A stretch of 64,000 bases of DNA, from positions 2,666,001-2,730,000 of the forward strand of contig NZ_CP118976.1 in the NCBI RefSeq assembly GCF_029024945.1. Reading direction: 5' to 3'. Below, piece after piece: positions 1 to 8,506 of this stretch (position 1 is the first letter of the stretch; every line of letters begins with the position of its first letter). A program made the position numbers and the translations under genes. Under the pieces are notes generated by a model that saw only the letters and a list, made by a program, of their open reading frames with translations, made no database searches and was not told the DNA's origin. Source of the DNA: Staphylococcus succinus (GTDB lineage Bacteria; Bacillota; Bacilli; Staphylococcales; Staphylococcaceae).

Positions 1-994
1 CATTATGTTTGTGATGATGTTTTTAAATGGATGGTTTCAAGGTATGGGATGGCCTCCTTCTGGACGTGTCCTCGTACATTGGTATAGTGTGAGCGAACGT
101 GGTAGTAAGACTGCAATTTGGAATGTAGCACACAATGTAGGCGGCGGTTTAATGGCACCACTAGCGCTCGTTGGTGTAACGCTAATTAGCACTTGGTCTT
201 TTGGTTATTTAAAAGGATTTGAAGGTACTTTTATTCTTCCAGCCATTGTGGCAATAATTATTGCACTAATTTCCTATAGTTTGATTAGAGACACACCTCA
301 ATCAGAGGGTTTACCTCCAATTGAAGCATATAAAGATGATTATGATACAAATTCAAAACATACCATTGAAACTGAATTGACTACAAAAGAAATTCTTTTT
401 AAGTATGTGTTAAATAATAAATGGGTATGGGCCATTGCGATTGCCAATATATTTGTATATTTTGTACGTTATGGCGTTCTAGACTGGGCTCCTACCTATT
501 TAAGTGAAGAAAAGGACTTTAATTTAAAAGCATCAGGTTGGGCTTACTTCCTATATGAATGGGCAGGTATACCTGGTACATTATTGTGCGGTTACATTTC
601 TGATAAAGTATTTAAAGGTCGTCGAGGCCCTGCCGGCTTTATATTTATGCTCGGTGTTACAATTGCGGTTATCGTTTATTGGTTAAATCCAGCTGGTAAT
701 CCATTAATTGATAACATTGCGCTCATTTCCATCGGGTTTTTAATTTATGGACCAGTCATGTTAATTGGCTTACAAGCCTTAGATTATGTTCCGAAAAAAG
801 CAGCTGGAACTGCAGCTGGCTTAACAGGTTTATTTGGTTATTTAGGAGGCGCAGTAATGGCTAATATCATTATGGGACTCTTAGTGGATCATTTAGGTTG
901 GGATGCTGGTTTCTTACTCCTTACAATTATTAGTATATTAGCAATGTTAAGTTTCACATTAACGTGGCACAAACGTGGACAATCAAGTATTTAA
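1..994 (+). CDS. glpT: Glycerol-3-phosphate transporter, 5'-truncated by window edge
   Basis: Major facilitator superfamily antiporter of the organophosphate:phosphate type; the family imports glycerol-3-phosphate in exchange for phosphate across the cytoplasmic membrane. The visible 330 or so residues contain the GWPPSGR stretch, many membrane segments, and the sequence YEWAGIPGTLLCGYISDK, all typical of staphylococcal GlpT; full-length GlpT is about 450 residues, so roughly the first quarter lies outside the window. The frame is open from the first bases, so the ATG at position 5 is internal. UhpT is the nearest alternative, but the sequence reads as GlpT. A strong terminator hairpin follows. 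Confidence 0.88.
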   Translation, partial: IMFVMMFLNGWFQGMGWPPSGRVLVHWYSVSERGSKTAIWNVAHNVGGGLMAPLALVGVTLISTWSFGYLKGFEGTFILPAIVAIIIALISYSLIRDTPQSEGLPPIEAYKDDYDTNSKHTIETELTTKEILFKYVLNNKWVWAIAIANIFVYFVRYGVLDWAPTYLSEEKDFNLKASGWAYFLYEWAGIPGTLLCGYISDKVFKGRRGPAGFIFMLGVTIAVIVYWLNPAGNPLIDNIALISIGFLIYGPVMLIGLQALDYVPKKAAGTAAGLTGLFGYLGGAVMANIIMGLLVDHLGWDAGFLLLTIISILAMLSFTLTWHKRGQSSI

Positions 995-1081
995 AGAATA
1001 GCAATGGTTAAAAGCTCTATATTTTTATTCTTGGCACAATTGTTGAATATCTGATTGTACCAATCATAGCATTTATATAAG

Positions 1082-1118
1082 ATAACCCCCTCACTTCAAA
1101 CGATTGTGAGGGGGTTAT
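1082..1118. terminator. Bidirectional terminator hairpin
   Basis: Perfect 13-bp inverted repeat (ATAACCCCCTCAC and its complement) around an 11-nt loop. It lies between glpT and the convergent phnX fragment and would serve both strands. Confidence 0.85.
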
Positions 1119-1190
1119 ACTATACACTTCTGTAAGCCTATTATTTTTATAAGATTCAAAGTGCAAATAATATTCACACAGCATACCACA

Positions 1191-1496
1191 CTATTTTTCT
1201 TGTATGTTCTCTAATAGTAATGGTAATTCTGTTATATCATTCAATACGTAATGAGCCCCATGAGCTAAGAATTTTTGTTTTGCCTCCTCTATAATTTTTT
1301 TCTTGTCATCATTATTCAAATTAATCCATTCACTTTCGCTTAGCCCAATAATCGAGCTACCTTTAATAACGCCTACAGCTATAACTCCACTATTAAGCGC
1401 CTCTTTTATATCAGACAATGTGTCACCTACTTTAATTACTTCATGAACTGATTGTAATTCGAGTTGACGCATATTTTCAAAAACTAAGGCTATCAA
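1191..1496 (-). pseudogene. phnX: Phosphonoacetaldehyde hydrolase, C-terminal fragment
   Basis: About 100 codons matching the end of phosphonoacetaldehyde hydrolase, the HAD-family enzyme that splits phosphonoacetaldehyde into acetaldehyde and phosphate. Visible are the motif IKVGDTLSDIKEALNSG (the HAD acidic motif), VGVIKGSS, and the terminal GAHYVLNDITELP. The normal protein is about 265 residues; the nucleophile-bearing N-terminal two thirds (DxxGT motif) is absent and the upstream 240 bases contain no continuation. I infer a deletion remnant, not a functional enzyme. Confidence 0.8.
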
Positions 1497-1624
1497 ATAT
1501 GAGCCTTTTAAATTATGTTATCTTCCCTCTCATCATTCCTCACCTTAGCTACTAACTTAGCGCGAGAAAAGGCTATTTTATACATGTTTTAGCTTATGAG
1601 AAGTAAATATTAACATTTTACAAT

Positions 1625-1657
1625 AACAAACTGGTACCAAGTAAAAAACAAACTGGT
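1625..1657. promoter_or_regulatory. Direct repeats, candidate operator upstream of ureohydrolase operon
   Basis: The 11-mer AACAAACTGGT occurs at 1625-1635 and again at 1647-1657, 22 bp apart (two helical turns). It lies about 80-110 bp ahead of the ureohydrolase gene. No regulator gene is adjacent, so the cognate protein is unknown. Confidence 0.45.
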
Positions 1658-1691
1658 TCTTTACTTTTTATATTTGTTAAACTAGCATTTA

Positions 1692-1705
1692 TGAAAGCGC
1701 ATTCA
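1692..1705 (+). promoter_or_regulatory. cre-like site (CcpA)
   Basis: TGAAAGCGCATTCA matches the CcpA consensus TGWAANCGNTNWCA at 13 of 14 positions and lies 31 bp ahead of the ureohydrolase start. It suggests carbon catabolite repression of the three-gene operon. Confidence 0.5.
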
Positions 1706-1736
1706 AAAGCATTTAAAATTAAAGGAGTGGATTTAT

Positions 1737-2687
1737 ATGTTTAAGCCAAAAGATTCATCTATGTCGCCAAGATTTGTTGGACCAAGAACTTTTATGAGAT
1801 TACCATTGGAAAACGCTTTAGAGAACGTAGATTTTTTAATTATGGGTGTACCATTTGATACTGCTGCTTCAAATAGAACTGGTCAAAGATATGGCCCTCA
1901 AAGTATACGAGATTTTTCAGTTTTATTGAGACCGTATAATCCAGATCAAGATATAAATATTTTCGATTATTGTTCAGGTATAGATTACGGGGACGTCGAT
2001 GTTATACCAGGTAATGTGTTGAAAACTTATGATAAAATCACTGAAAAATTAGCACCTATTTTAAACAAAGGGATTATTCCTATTATGATGGGAGGAGACC
2101 ACTCAATAACATTAGGCCATCTACGTGCTTTCGCCAAAAAATATGGTCCTGTATCACTTGTTCATTTTGATTCTCATAGCGATACCTGGGAAGATTATTT
2201 TGGTGAAAAATATGTTCATGGAACGCCATTTAGAAGAGCGGTAGAAGAAGGGTTAGTTGATACAAAAAAATCAATTCAAGTCGGTATTAGAGGACCATTA
2301 TATGGACCTGAAGATATACAAAATGCAAGAGATTTAGGATATCAAGTCATTCCAATGAGAGAAGCACGTGAACTAGGTATTGAAAACGTAATAGATAAAA
2401 TCCACAAACGAGTGGGAGACAACCCAGTTTTCGTTTCCTTCGATATTGATTTTTTAGATCCTGCGTATGCTCCAGGAACTGGAACACCAGAAGTTGGAGG
2501 ACCAACAAGCTTTGAAGCATTAGAATATGTAAGGAAACTTGATGGTCTAAATATTAAAGGATTCGATTTAGTAGAAGTATTGCCAACATATGATTCTAAT
2601 GAAATAACAGCTGTAGCTGCATCTTCAGTCATATTTGAAATGGTAACATTAATAGCATTAGCAAAACGGAGAAGTGAAAACCAATAA
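1737..2687 (+). CDS. Agmatinase/guanidino-acid ureohydrolase family protein
   Basis: Arginase/agmatinase-fold ureohydrolase of 316 residues. Enzymes of this family use a dinuclear Mn centre to hydrolyse guanidino compounds (agmatine, guanidinobutyrate and others), releasing urea. Metal-ligand motifs are in order: GGDHS near residue 120, HFDSHSDT near 142 and SFDIDFLDP near 232, plus GTGTPEVGG. The start is supported by AAAGGAG 8-10 nt upstream. It is the first gene of a probable operon with a sodium:solute symporter and an aminotransferase, suggesting import and stepwise breakdown of a guanidino compound. The substrate cannot be read from sequence; agmatine, 4-guanidinobutyrate or guanidinopropionate are all possible. 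Confidence 0.85.
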   Translation: MFKPKDSSMSPRFVGPRTFMRLPLENALENVDFLIMGVPFDTAASNRTGQRYGPQSIRDFSVLLRPYNPDQDINIFDYCSGIDYGDVDVIPGNVLKTYDKITEKLAPILNKGIIPIMMGGDHSITLGHLRAFAKKYGPVSLVHFDSHSDTWEDYFGEKYVHGTPFRRAVEEGLVDTKKSIQVGIRGPLYGPEDIQNARDLGYQVIPMREARELGIENVIDKIHKRVGDNPVFVSFDIDFLDPAYAPGTGTPEVGGPTSFEALEYVRKLDGLNIKGFDLVEVLPTYDSNEITAVAASSVIFEMVTLIALAKRRSENQ

Positions 2688-2721
2688 ATTTATTTTATAT
2701 TAAAGAAAGTTGGTAAAGCTT

Positions 2722-4107
2722 ATGACGAATATAGACTTTATAATATTTGCAGTATATTTTTTCGTGTTGATATCAATTGGTGTTTTAGGTGTAGTGAAAG
2801 CGAAGTCTTCAAAGAAATATATGCTTGCTGATAGTAACTTAGGTGTGTTTATGTTATTTGGTTGTTTGACAGCTGTATTTTTAGGTGGTTCTTCCACAAT
2901 TGGTTCATCGCAACTAGGTTACGAAATTGGTTTTTCTGGATTTTGGTTTGTATTTGCATTAGGTGCTGGTATCACAATTTTTGGATTGCTTTTTTTAAGT
3001 AGAATTTTAAATATGGAAATTATTACAATAAATGAATTGTTGTATAAATTATTTGGTTCTAAGGTCCGTATTATAGGCGCTATTGTTACAGCAATATACA
3101 CATTAATGATAAGTGTTACGCAAGTAATAGCCATTGGTTCATTAGTATCTGTTATATTCCACTGGGATATGGAAGTAGCTATTCTTGTGGGTGGTAGTGT
3201 GGTTTTTATTTACACAATACTTGGCGGCATGTGGACACTATCTATTACTGATTTTATTCAGTTTTCTGTTATGACAATTGGAATGTTTTTCATTATGTTA
3301 CCAGTAAGCGTACATAGTGTTGGTGGATTCGAAGAATTATTTAGTTCATTGCCCTCTTCACATTTAAGTTTCACCAATATTGGAATGAATGAAATTTTTA
3401 ATTACTTTATAACATATACACTTGGAGTTATGGTAGGCCAAGATATATGGCAACGTTTCTTTACAGGGAAAACAAAACGAATTGCTAAAACTTCTGGTGT
3501 TTTAGTAGGTATTTATAGTGCATTATATTCAATAATTATGGTAATTATAGGAATGTGTGCGTATATTTTATTTCCAAATATTCAAAACACGCAAAATGTT
3601 TTTACACATATGGCGTTTGAGACATTACAGCCCGGTTTATTAGGTATTGTATTTGCTGCTTTAGCAGCTGCAATAATGTCCACGGCTTCAGGTACATTAC
3701 TCGCCTCATCAACAATTATTTCAAATGATATATTAAAACCATTTTTCTTTAAAAATATCAATGACGATAGATTTTTATTATTAACCCGTTTAACGACTTT
3801 ATGCTTAGCTATTATTGCAATTATTATTGCAATTTCGATTAAACAGGTCCTTGTTGCAATAGATATCGCTTATGCTATATTAACGGGAGCTATTTTTATG
3901 CCAGTTATACTAGGATTATTTATTAAATGGATTACAGAGAGAGCAGCATTTTTAGCGATTCTAGTGAGTATCATTACAGTCTTCTTAAGTTTAATTATTG
4001 TTGGCCCGAGTTCAAATGTAACGATTATTTATGCTATTGTTTTAAATACAATTACATTACTTGGTGTATCCTATTATGATAATCATTTAGCAAAGAAAAA
4101 AAAATAA
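2722..4107 (+). CDS. Sodium:solute symporter family transporter
   Basis: Hydrophobic 461-residue protein with about 13 membrane segments, of the SSS family (PutP/PanF-like), which couples solute uptake to sodium. The GGSSTIGSSQLGYEIG stretch near residue 60 fits the helix-1/2 region of SSS transporters. The ATG at 2722 was preferred; a TTG at 2710 in the same frame would add four residues, but its ribosome binding site would be too close. The gene follows the ureohydrolase by 34 nt and precedes the aminotransferase by 47 nt, so it probably imports the substrate of that pathway. Confidence 0.85.
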   Translation: MTNIDFIIFAVYFFVLISIGVLGVVKAKSSKKYMLADSNLGVFMLFGCLTAVFLGGSSTIGSSQLGYEIGFSGFWFVFALGAGITIFGLLFLSRILNMEIITINELLYKLFGSKVRIIGAIVTAIYTLMISVTQVIAIGSLVSVIFHWDMEVAILVGGSVVFIYTILGGMWTLSITDFIQFSVMTIGMFFIMLPVSVHSVGGFEELFSSLPSSHLSFTNIGMNEIFNYFITYTLGVMVGQDIWQRFFTGKTKRIAKTSGVLVGIYSALYSIIMVIIGMCAYILFPNIQNTQNVFTHMAFETLQPGLLGIVFAALAAAIMSTASGTLLASSTIISNDILKPFFFKNINDDRFLLLTRLTTLCLAIIAIIIAISIKQVLVAIDIAYAILTGAIFMPVILGLFIKWITERAAFLAILVSIITVFLSLIIVGPSSNVTIIYAIVLNTITLLGVSYYDNHLAKKKK

Positions 4108-4154
4108 CTTTTAATTCAATGTGAACCGTCTATTAAATTAAAGGAGGTTTCTCA

Positions 4155-5330
4155 ATGAAATCATTAAACCAATATATTTATGATATTGAAGTTCCTGGTA
4201 CACGTCAGTTTGCAAATAAAGTGGATCAATACGCCAATAGTATTGATTTAACTTTAGGGCAATCGGGTTTTGAACCAGCTGAATATATTAAAGAAGCTAT
4301 GATCACAGCAATACAAGATAATAAATTACGCTATACACATAATAAAGGGCTACTAGAGTTAAGAGAAGCTATTTCAAAATACACATTTGATAGACATCAA
4401 ACATATTATAATCCTGAAAATGAAATTGTAGTGACAAATGGTGGGTCCGAGGGTATCGATGACATATTGAGGACAATATTAAATCCAGGAGATGAAGTTA
4501 TTTTGCCCTCTCCTACGTATTTAGGTTATGAACCTATCATAAAATTAGCAGGTTGTAATGTTAAACTTGTAGATACTACAAGTACAAAGTTTAAGCCTAC
4601 AGCTACAAACGTTAAACAGGCTATTACCGAAGATACAAAAGCAATTATATTTAATTATCCAACAAATCCAACGGGAACGACGTTAACATATGAAGAGATA
4701 GCATCTATTGTAAATGTGCTTGAAGATACAGGTGTTTATATTATTACTGATGAAATATACAGTGAAAATGTTTATGACCATAAACATCATTCGTTTATGG
4801 AATTTCCATCAATTCGAAATCAATTATTTGTAGTAAATGGTTTATCCAAATCTCACGCATTAACAGGTGCAAGAGTAGGCTATGTATTATCCACACCGCG
4901 TTTAATCGAAGAAGTAACAACAGTACATTTATACAATTCGATATGTGTTGCTACGCCAAGTCAATATGGAGCAATAAGTGCGTTAAAAAATGGAAATGAA
5001 GATATAAAAAAAATGAATCAAGCTTATTTAGAACGACGTAACTATATATATAGTCGGATTCAAAAAATGGGCTTACCTGTTGAAAAACCTGAAGGCGCCT
5101 TTTATATTTTTCCAGATGTTAGTCAATATAATAAAGACTCATTTGCATTTTGTACACAACTTTTAGAATCAGAACAATTGGCCGTAGTGCCTGGAAAATC
5201 CTTTTCAGAATTTGGCGAAGGTCATATTAGATTATCGTTTGCTTGTACGATGCAAGAAATAAAAGAAGCATGTAATAGATTACAACGTTTTTTAGAAAAT
5301 TATAAAAACAAAGAATCTAATATGGAATAG
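4155..5330 (+). CDS. PLP-dependent class I/II aminotransferase (PatA-like)
   Basis: 391-residue fold-type I aminotransferase. It shows the glycine-rich NGGSEGIDD loop near residue 98, NYPTNPTG near 172, TDEIYS near 204 and the PLP-binding lysine in NGLSKSHALTGARVGY near 235; the C-terminus carries RLSFACT. A perfect AAAGGAGGT site precedes the ATG. It resembles the PatA/AspC-like enzymes of Firmicutes. As the third gene of the ureohydrolase operon it probably transaminates the amine or amino acid left after urea removal; this is inference. Confidence 0.85.
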   Translation: MKSLNQYIYDIEVPGTRQFANKVDQYANSIDLTLGQSGFEPAEYIKEAMITAIQDNKLRYTHNKGLLELREAISKYTFDRHQTYYNPENEIVVTNGGSEGIDDILRTILNPGDEVILPSPTYLGYEPIIKLAGCNVKLVDTTSTKFKPTATNVKQAITEDTKAIIFNYPTNPTGTTLTYEEIASIVNVLEDTGVYIITDEIYSENVYDHKHHSFMEFPSIRNQLFVVNGLSKSHALTGARVGYVLSTPRLIEEVTTVHLYNSICVATPSQYGAISALKNGNEDIKKMNQAYLERRNYIYSRIQKMGLPVEKPEGAFYIFPDVSQYNKDSFAFCTQLLESEQLAVVPGKSFSEFGEGHIRLSFACTMQEIKEACNRLQRFLENYKNKESNME

Positions 5331-5406
5331 TATATTTAAACTCTAAATTATTTTAATTAAACGATATTTAATTTATTGGAAGTGCATCTGCTTCAAAAGA
5401 TACAGA

Positions 5407-5415
5407 TGGTATAAT
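5407..5415 (+). promoter_or_regulatory. Extended -10 promoter of toxin module A
   Basis: TGGTATAAT (extended -10) about 40 bp ahead of the small toxin ORF. The same 9-mer sits at 13086-13094 ahead of the second module, and both are preceded by TTATTGGAAGTGCAT, indicating homologous promoter regions. Confidence 0.55.
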
Positions 5416-5452
5416 TGTGAAGTCGTTTTTTTACTTCTGTGCTGTGATTATC

Positions 5453-5554
5453 ATGGAAGAAGATGACATCATATTTGTAGCTTTAATAGCTCCTATTATA
5501 GTAAGGAATGTACTCACGTGGTTTTCTTATTGGCTGAATAAGCGTGATAAATAA
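5453..5554 (+). CDS. Fst/SprA-type small membrane toxin, type I toxin-antitoxin (intact)
   Basis: 33-codon ORF. It has an acidic start, a hydrophobic stretch (DIIFVALIAPIIV), then WFSYWLNKRDK at the C-terminus. The hydrophobic segment followed by a (F/Y)WLxxR-type charged tail is characteristic of Fst and S. aureus PepA1 peptides, which insert in the membrane. A terminator hairpin follows 28 nt after the stop, as in type I toxin RNAs. No strong ribosome binding site is visible, in keeping with translationally controlled toxins. An antisense RNA antitoxin would be expected, but no promoter for it is convincing. This is the only copy of the family here with an intact frame and ATG. Confidence 0.65.
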   Translation: MEEDDIIFVALIAPIIVRNVLTWFSYWLNKRDK

Positions 5555-5581
5555 TTAGACGACATAGTCAATACACCAAAA

Positions 5582-5614
5582 AGCCCGATAACTACTATGA
5601 ATAGTTATCGGGCT
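5582..5614. terminator. Terminator of toxin module A
   Basis: 12-bp perfect stem AGCCCGATAACT with a 9-nt loop, flanked by an A run and a GTGTTTTT tail; in Fst-type systems this hairpin is shared by toxin and antisense RNAs. Confidence 0.8.
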
Positions 5615-5636
5615 CAGTGTTTTTCATGCTTAACAT

Positions 5637-6077
5637 CATAGTAAGTGAGAATGTAAAATAGTGTTCTTGAAAGGAGGTGTAATTTGAAGAAATTTATTTA
5701 CGCTAGCGTGATTTTAATACTATTAATCACTATATATTTATCTGTGAATTTTTTGTTTTTTGATAAGTGGACTTTATATCAAAGTGAAAACCAATTAAAT
5801 AATTATGTTGAGAACCATAAAGACAATAATTTAAAACAAATTTCTAGAGATGATAAAACTTATAATTTTTTAAGGAAAAAGCAAAAGATATCTATTATAA
5901 GTAAAAGTGATAACCAAGGTAGTGGAAGTATGAACTATTATCGAGTAACTATCAATAATAATTCAGCTGAAATATATATTAAGCCTAGTCATACTTTTAT
6001 TCCTGAAAAAACTACTATCCAACATGTTAGGATACTTTAACTTTTTTAATCTAAATACTTTATTTTACATAATAGAA
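5637..6077 (+). repeat. Long direct repeat, copy A (yxeA-like cassette)
   Basis: About 440 bp nearly identical to 13347-13788, covering the tail of the toxin module, the ribosome binding site, the whole yxeA-like gene and about 35 bp beyond its stop. Only around ten to twenty differences are visible, clustered at the 3' end of the gene and just before its start. The copies are direct and 7.7 kb apart, bracketing the sigma-factor island. Confidence 0.9.
5684..6040 (+). CDS. YxeA family secreted/membrane-anchored protein, copy A
   Basis: 118 residues starting at TTG with a strong AAAGGAGGTG site 6 nt upstream. An N-terminal hydrophobic segment (residues 4-24) is followed by a soluble domain of the YxeA (DUF1093) type, a small extracellular fold of unknown function common in Firmicutes. 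Nearly identical to the gene at 13394-13750; differences are a few residues near the C-terminus (for example NNNSAE here against NNKPAE there). No function is assigned. Confidence 0.7.
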   Translation: MKKFIYASVILILLITIYLSVNFLFFDKWTLYQSENQLNNYVENHKDNNLKQISRDDKTYNFLRKKQKISIISKSDNQGSGSMNYYRVTINNNSAEIYIKPSHTFIPEKTTIQHVRIL

Positions 6078-6194
6078 GATATTTAAATCAATACGATTAT
6101 CATCCAACCATGACGATAGCTCGATTAACTGTTTTGTTATACGTTCAAGAGAATCTAGTTTATAGTTAACTAAAATATCGTCTTCACGTAAATA
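6060..6194 (-). pseudogene. Unidentified gene remnant
   Basis: A 44-codon open stretch on the minus strand reading LREDDILVNYKLDSLERI and on to WLDDNRIDLNIFYYVK before a stop. It has protein-like composition but no start: a TAG precedes it, and an ATG with a ribosome-binding-like GGGGAG lies in another frame just upstream. I infer a frameshifted remnant. I do not recognise the family. Confidence 0.35.
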
Positions 6195-6432
6195 CTAACA
6201 TCTCCCCTAAGATAAATAAGATCATAGCGATATTAACTATTGAATACACTTGCATACAGACAGAATAGTAAAAAGTAGAATTTACGTTGTTTTGAGTAAA
6301 GTTGGTTTAATAATATTGAAGTTGACCTGATATAATTCGACTTATTGAAAATTTATCTATATTGTTGATTAAATAAGCCAAAAATTGAAAATGCAAAAAT
6401 TTATTATATGCCTCACGAAAAGGAATGATTAT

Positions 6433-6903
6433 TTGAAAATCCCCTTAATATTATTAAAATTTTTCTACCCTTTATTTATTATCTTCCAAATTTCTAATTT
6501 CTCTATAAAAAACAACGAAGAAAAATACGAGCGTTTACAAAAAAACAAATATATTATTAATAGTTTGTTGCTTCCTTTAATATGGATAATAGTGAATATG
6601 ATTTCGAGTGTTACTCTTACGCTTTCACATTCATACTATAAAAAAATTTTCTTTTTAGCTTATAACGTCCAATTAATAGCACAGAGCTTTTGGTATTTAA
6701 TCTTTTTCAAACATCAATCATTTTTGCTCTCACTTGTAATCAAAATAGTTCAATTTCTATTTATGATAGTGAGTATTAAATCAGTCACCAAAAAGAAAAA
6801 TTTTATCCGTTTACTTTTAGGAATACATTTATCCTGGATTATCTATGAAATATATTTAAATATACATTTTTGGTCATTAAATAAAAAACTATATAAAAGG
6901 TGA
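6433..6903 (+). CDS. TspO/MBR family membrane protein (divergent)
   Basis: 156 residues if started at the TTG at 6433, which has AAAGGAA upstream; an in-frame TTG at 6385 lacks a site. This gives about five membrane segments and the usual TspO length. The C-terminal pattern SWIIYEIYLNIHFWSLN resembles the conserved last helix of TspO (W..(F/Y)..YLN..(I/F)W.LN), and the QSFWYLIFFKHQ region resembles its helix 3. TspO proteins bind porphyrins and are linked to stress. The stop is 4 nt from the next start, so it is co-transcribed with the D,D-carboxypeptidase. Assignment is by pattern only. Confidence 0.6.
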   Translation: MKIPLILLKFFYPLFIIFQISNFSIKNNEEKYERLQKNKYIINSLLLPLIWIIVNMISSVTLTLSHSYYKKIFFLAYNVQLIAQSFWYLIFFKHQSFLLSLVIKIVQFLFMIVSIKSVTKKKNFIRLLLGIHLSWIIYEIYLNIHFWSLNKKLYKR

Positions 6904-6907
6904 TTAT

Positions 6908-7522
6908 ATGAAAAAATTCGTTCTAGCTGTAGCTATTTTTACTACAATCTATTCATTTAAAAATAAGAAAAAAGAAAAACGTAATACTGTTATGAAAAGG
7001 AATGGCGCATATTATGTAAATAATCAAATTATTGTAAACAGAGATTATAAAGTTTGCCCATTTTATATACCTTTTCCAAAATTAAAGGCAAGAAACGCTT
7101 TAAAACTTATGATTAAAGACGCCCGAAACCAAGGGTTCCAACTAATTATTATTAGTGGTTTTCGATCATATTTAAAACAAATGCGGTTATTCAATATGTA
7201 TGTTCGTCGTGATGGTCTAGAAAAAGCGAAAACTTATAGCGCTGAGCCAGGATATTCTGAACATCAAACAGGTTTAGCTTTTGACGTTGCCTCTCCCGGA
7301 TTAGATGAATCAATAAAAGAACAGTTTCAATTTACAAAAGAAAGCAAGTGGCTTCAAGATAACGCACATTTCTATGGGTTTATTATCCGATACCCCAAAG
7401 GTAAAGAAGACATTACAGAATTTATGTATGAACCTTGGCATATAAGATATGTAGGTAAAGAAGATGCCATGGAAATAGTAAATAAAAATCTCACCCTTGA
7501 AGAATACTTTGACTTAATTTAA
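6908..7522 (+). CDS. M15 family D-alanyl-D-alanine carboxypeptidase (VanY-like)
   Basis: 204 residues with an N-terminal hydrophobic anchor (2-16) and an M15B peptidase domain. Zinc ligands and catalytic residues are visible: SEHQTGLAFD (SxHxxGxAxD) near residue 118 and EPWHIRY near 178; ISGFRSY near 79 is also typical. Such enzymes trim the terminal D-Ala of peptidoglycan stem peptides at the outer face of the membrane. RBS AAAGGTGA. It lies with a TspO-like gene upstream and near a MurE-like ligase and an ECF sigma factor, so a role in envelope remodelling is likely. Confidence 0.85.
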   Translation: MKKFVLAVAIFTTIYSFKNKKKEKRNTVMKRNGAYYVNNQIIVNRDYKVCPFYIPFPKLKARNALKLMIKDARNQGFQLIIISGFRSYLKQMRLFNMYVRRDGLEKAKTYSAEPGYSEHQTGLAFDVASPGLDESIKEQFQFTKESKWLQDNAHFYGFIIRYPKGKEDITEFMYEPWHIRYVGKEDAMEIVNKNLTLEEYFDLI

Positions 7523-7541
7523 AACAATTTTTTATAAAAAG

Positions 7542-7568
7542 TAAACTTAACAAGACAAAAATACGTAT
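7542..7568 (+). promoter_or_regulatory. Putative ECF-sigma promoter of the IsaB-like gene
   Basis: TAAAC (-35, 7542-7546), 17 bp, CGTAT (-10, 7564-7568), continuing ATTTT. The pattern and spacing match the candidate promoters of the sigma gene (TGAAC-17-CGTAT) and the MurE-like gene (TGATC-17-CGTAT); all three share ACGTATATTT. Confidence 0.5.
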
Positions 7569-7680
7569 ATTTTAATGTAAGACGTAAGATTAAAAGAATC
7601 TAATTGTTTTTATTCGTGAGTTTTAACAATGGTTAGGAAACAAGAGTGATTCATAAAATATTAAAAAGGGGTGAAGATTT

Positions 7681-8367
7681 ATGAATAACAAATTATTAGT
7701 ATTTTCATCATCAGTATTAGCTACAGGTTTATTGTTAGGAGCAAGTAATGGATTAGGTGGCAGTAATACAGCACACGCGAATACTACAAACAACAATATG
7801 AACGGCAATATGAATCAAGAAGATATGCCTATGAATCACAACATGGATAACATGAACGGCAATATGAACCAAGAAGATATGCCTATGAATCACAACATGG
7901 ATGATATGAACGGCGATATGAACCAAGAAGATATGCCTATGAATCACAACATGGATAATGCGGCACAAAAAACAATGATGCCATATTATAATTACACTGG
8001 TTATACAACATATGATGGACATTTTACCCAAAATTATGATTTTGTAAGAGCACTAAAACACGATAATGTGATGATTGACGGGTACAAAGTTAATACAGCA
8101 GCTAATGATAAAGATGTTGCTACAAGTAAAAAAGTTAATGACACAATGATAGATATGAATAAAGATGGACAAGTCGTTCACATCACTTTCGATACAAAAG
8201 AAAATACAATAAGTAAAGATATGTTCAAAAAAGAACACATGTCTAACCATATGGCTGATGAAGGCCAAACAAATGATGGCTCTTATTTAACTTATACAAC
8301 AAATAATGGTATGTATAAAGCATTCTTCGATAACCAAGGTTATTTAATGAAAGTAATGATTAGTTAA
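7681..8367 (+). CDS. IsaB-like secreted protein with Met-rich tandem repeats
   Basis: 228 residues. A signal peptide ends near AHA (residues 31-33). Residues 40-93 are three nearly identical 18-residue repeats containing MNQEDMPMNHNMD, each with five Met and one His. Residues 101-228 are an IsaB-type domain, aligning with the isaB gene at 56589 (YNYxGYTTYDxxFTQxYDF and GYKV segments). IsaB is a surface/secreted staphylococcal antigen reported to bind nucleic acid. Met/His/Asp repeats of this kind occur in extracytoplasmic copper- or silver-binding proteins, so metal binding is a reasonable inference. RBS AAAGGGGTGA. A putative ECF promoter lies about 110 bp upstream and a terminator follows. 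Confidence 0.75.
   Translation: MNNKLLVFSSSVLATGLLLGASNGLGGSNTAHANTTNNNMNGNMNQEDMPMNHNMDNMNGNMNQEDMPMNHNMDDMNGDMNQEDMPMNHNMDNAAQKTMMPYYNYTGYTTYDGHFTQNYDFVRALKHDNVMIDGYKVNTAANDKDVATSKKVNDTMIDMNKDGQVVHITFDTKENTISKDMFKKEHMSNHMADEGQTNDGSYLTYTTNNGMYKAFFDNQGYLMKVMIS
7798..7959 (+). repeat. 3 x 54-bp in-frame tandem repeat
   Basis: Units begin at 7798, 7852 and 7906, each starting ATGAACGGC; they differ by only a few bases. Likely to expand or contract by slippage without breaking the frame. Confidence 0.92.
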
Positions 8368-8383
8368 TCTTCAATAACTCCAT

Positions 8384-8413
8384 AAAAAAAGGCCTCAACT
8401 GAGGCTTTTTTTT
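8384..8413. terminator. Terminator after IsaB-like gene
   Basis: GCCTCA / TGAGGC stem at 8392-8405 flanked by seven A and eight T, usable in both directions; the MurE-like gene converges from the right. Confidence 0.85.
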
Positions 8414-8506
8414 ATGATTTTTTATAGTTAAAACAATAAAATCGATTCTAATTTAAGGTTATATTATATAAATAAGCCTCTCACCTATTTATATAATCAC
8501 AATGCT

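Noticed and set aside
5637..5680. Antisense RNA promoter in the conserved tail behind the toxin modules (TATGAT on the minus strand)
   Set aside because: A -10-like hexamer recurs, but no -35 element at proper spacing is seen in any copy.
7753..8031. 92-codon minus-strand ORF rich in His/Ile
   Set aside because: It is the antisense frame of the Met-repeat region; no ribosome binding site and repeat-driven composition.
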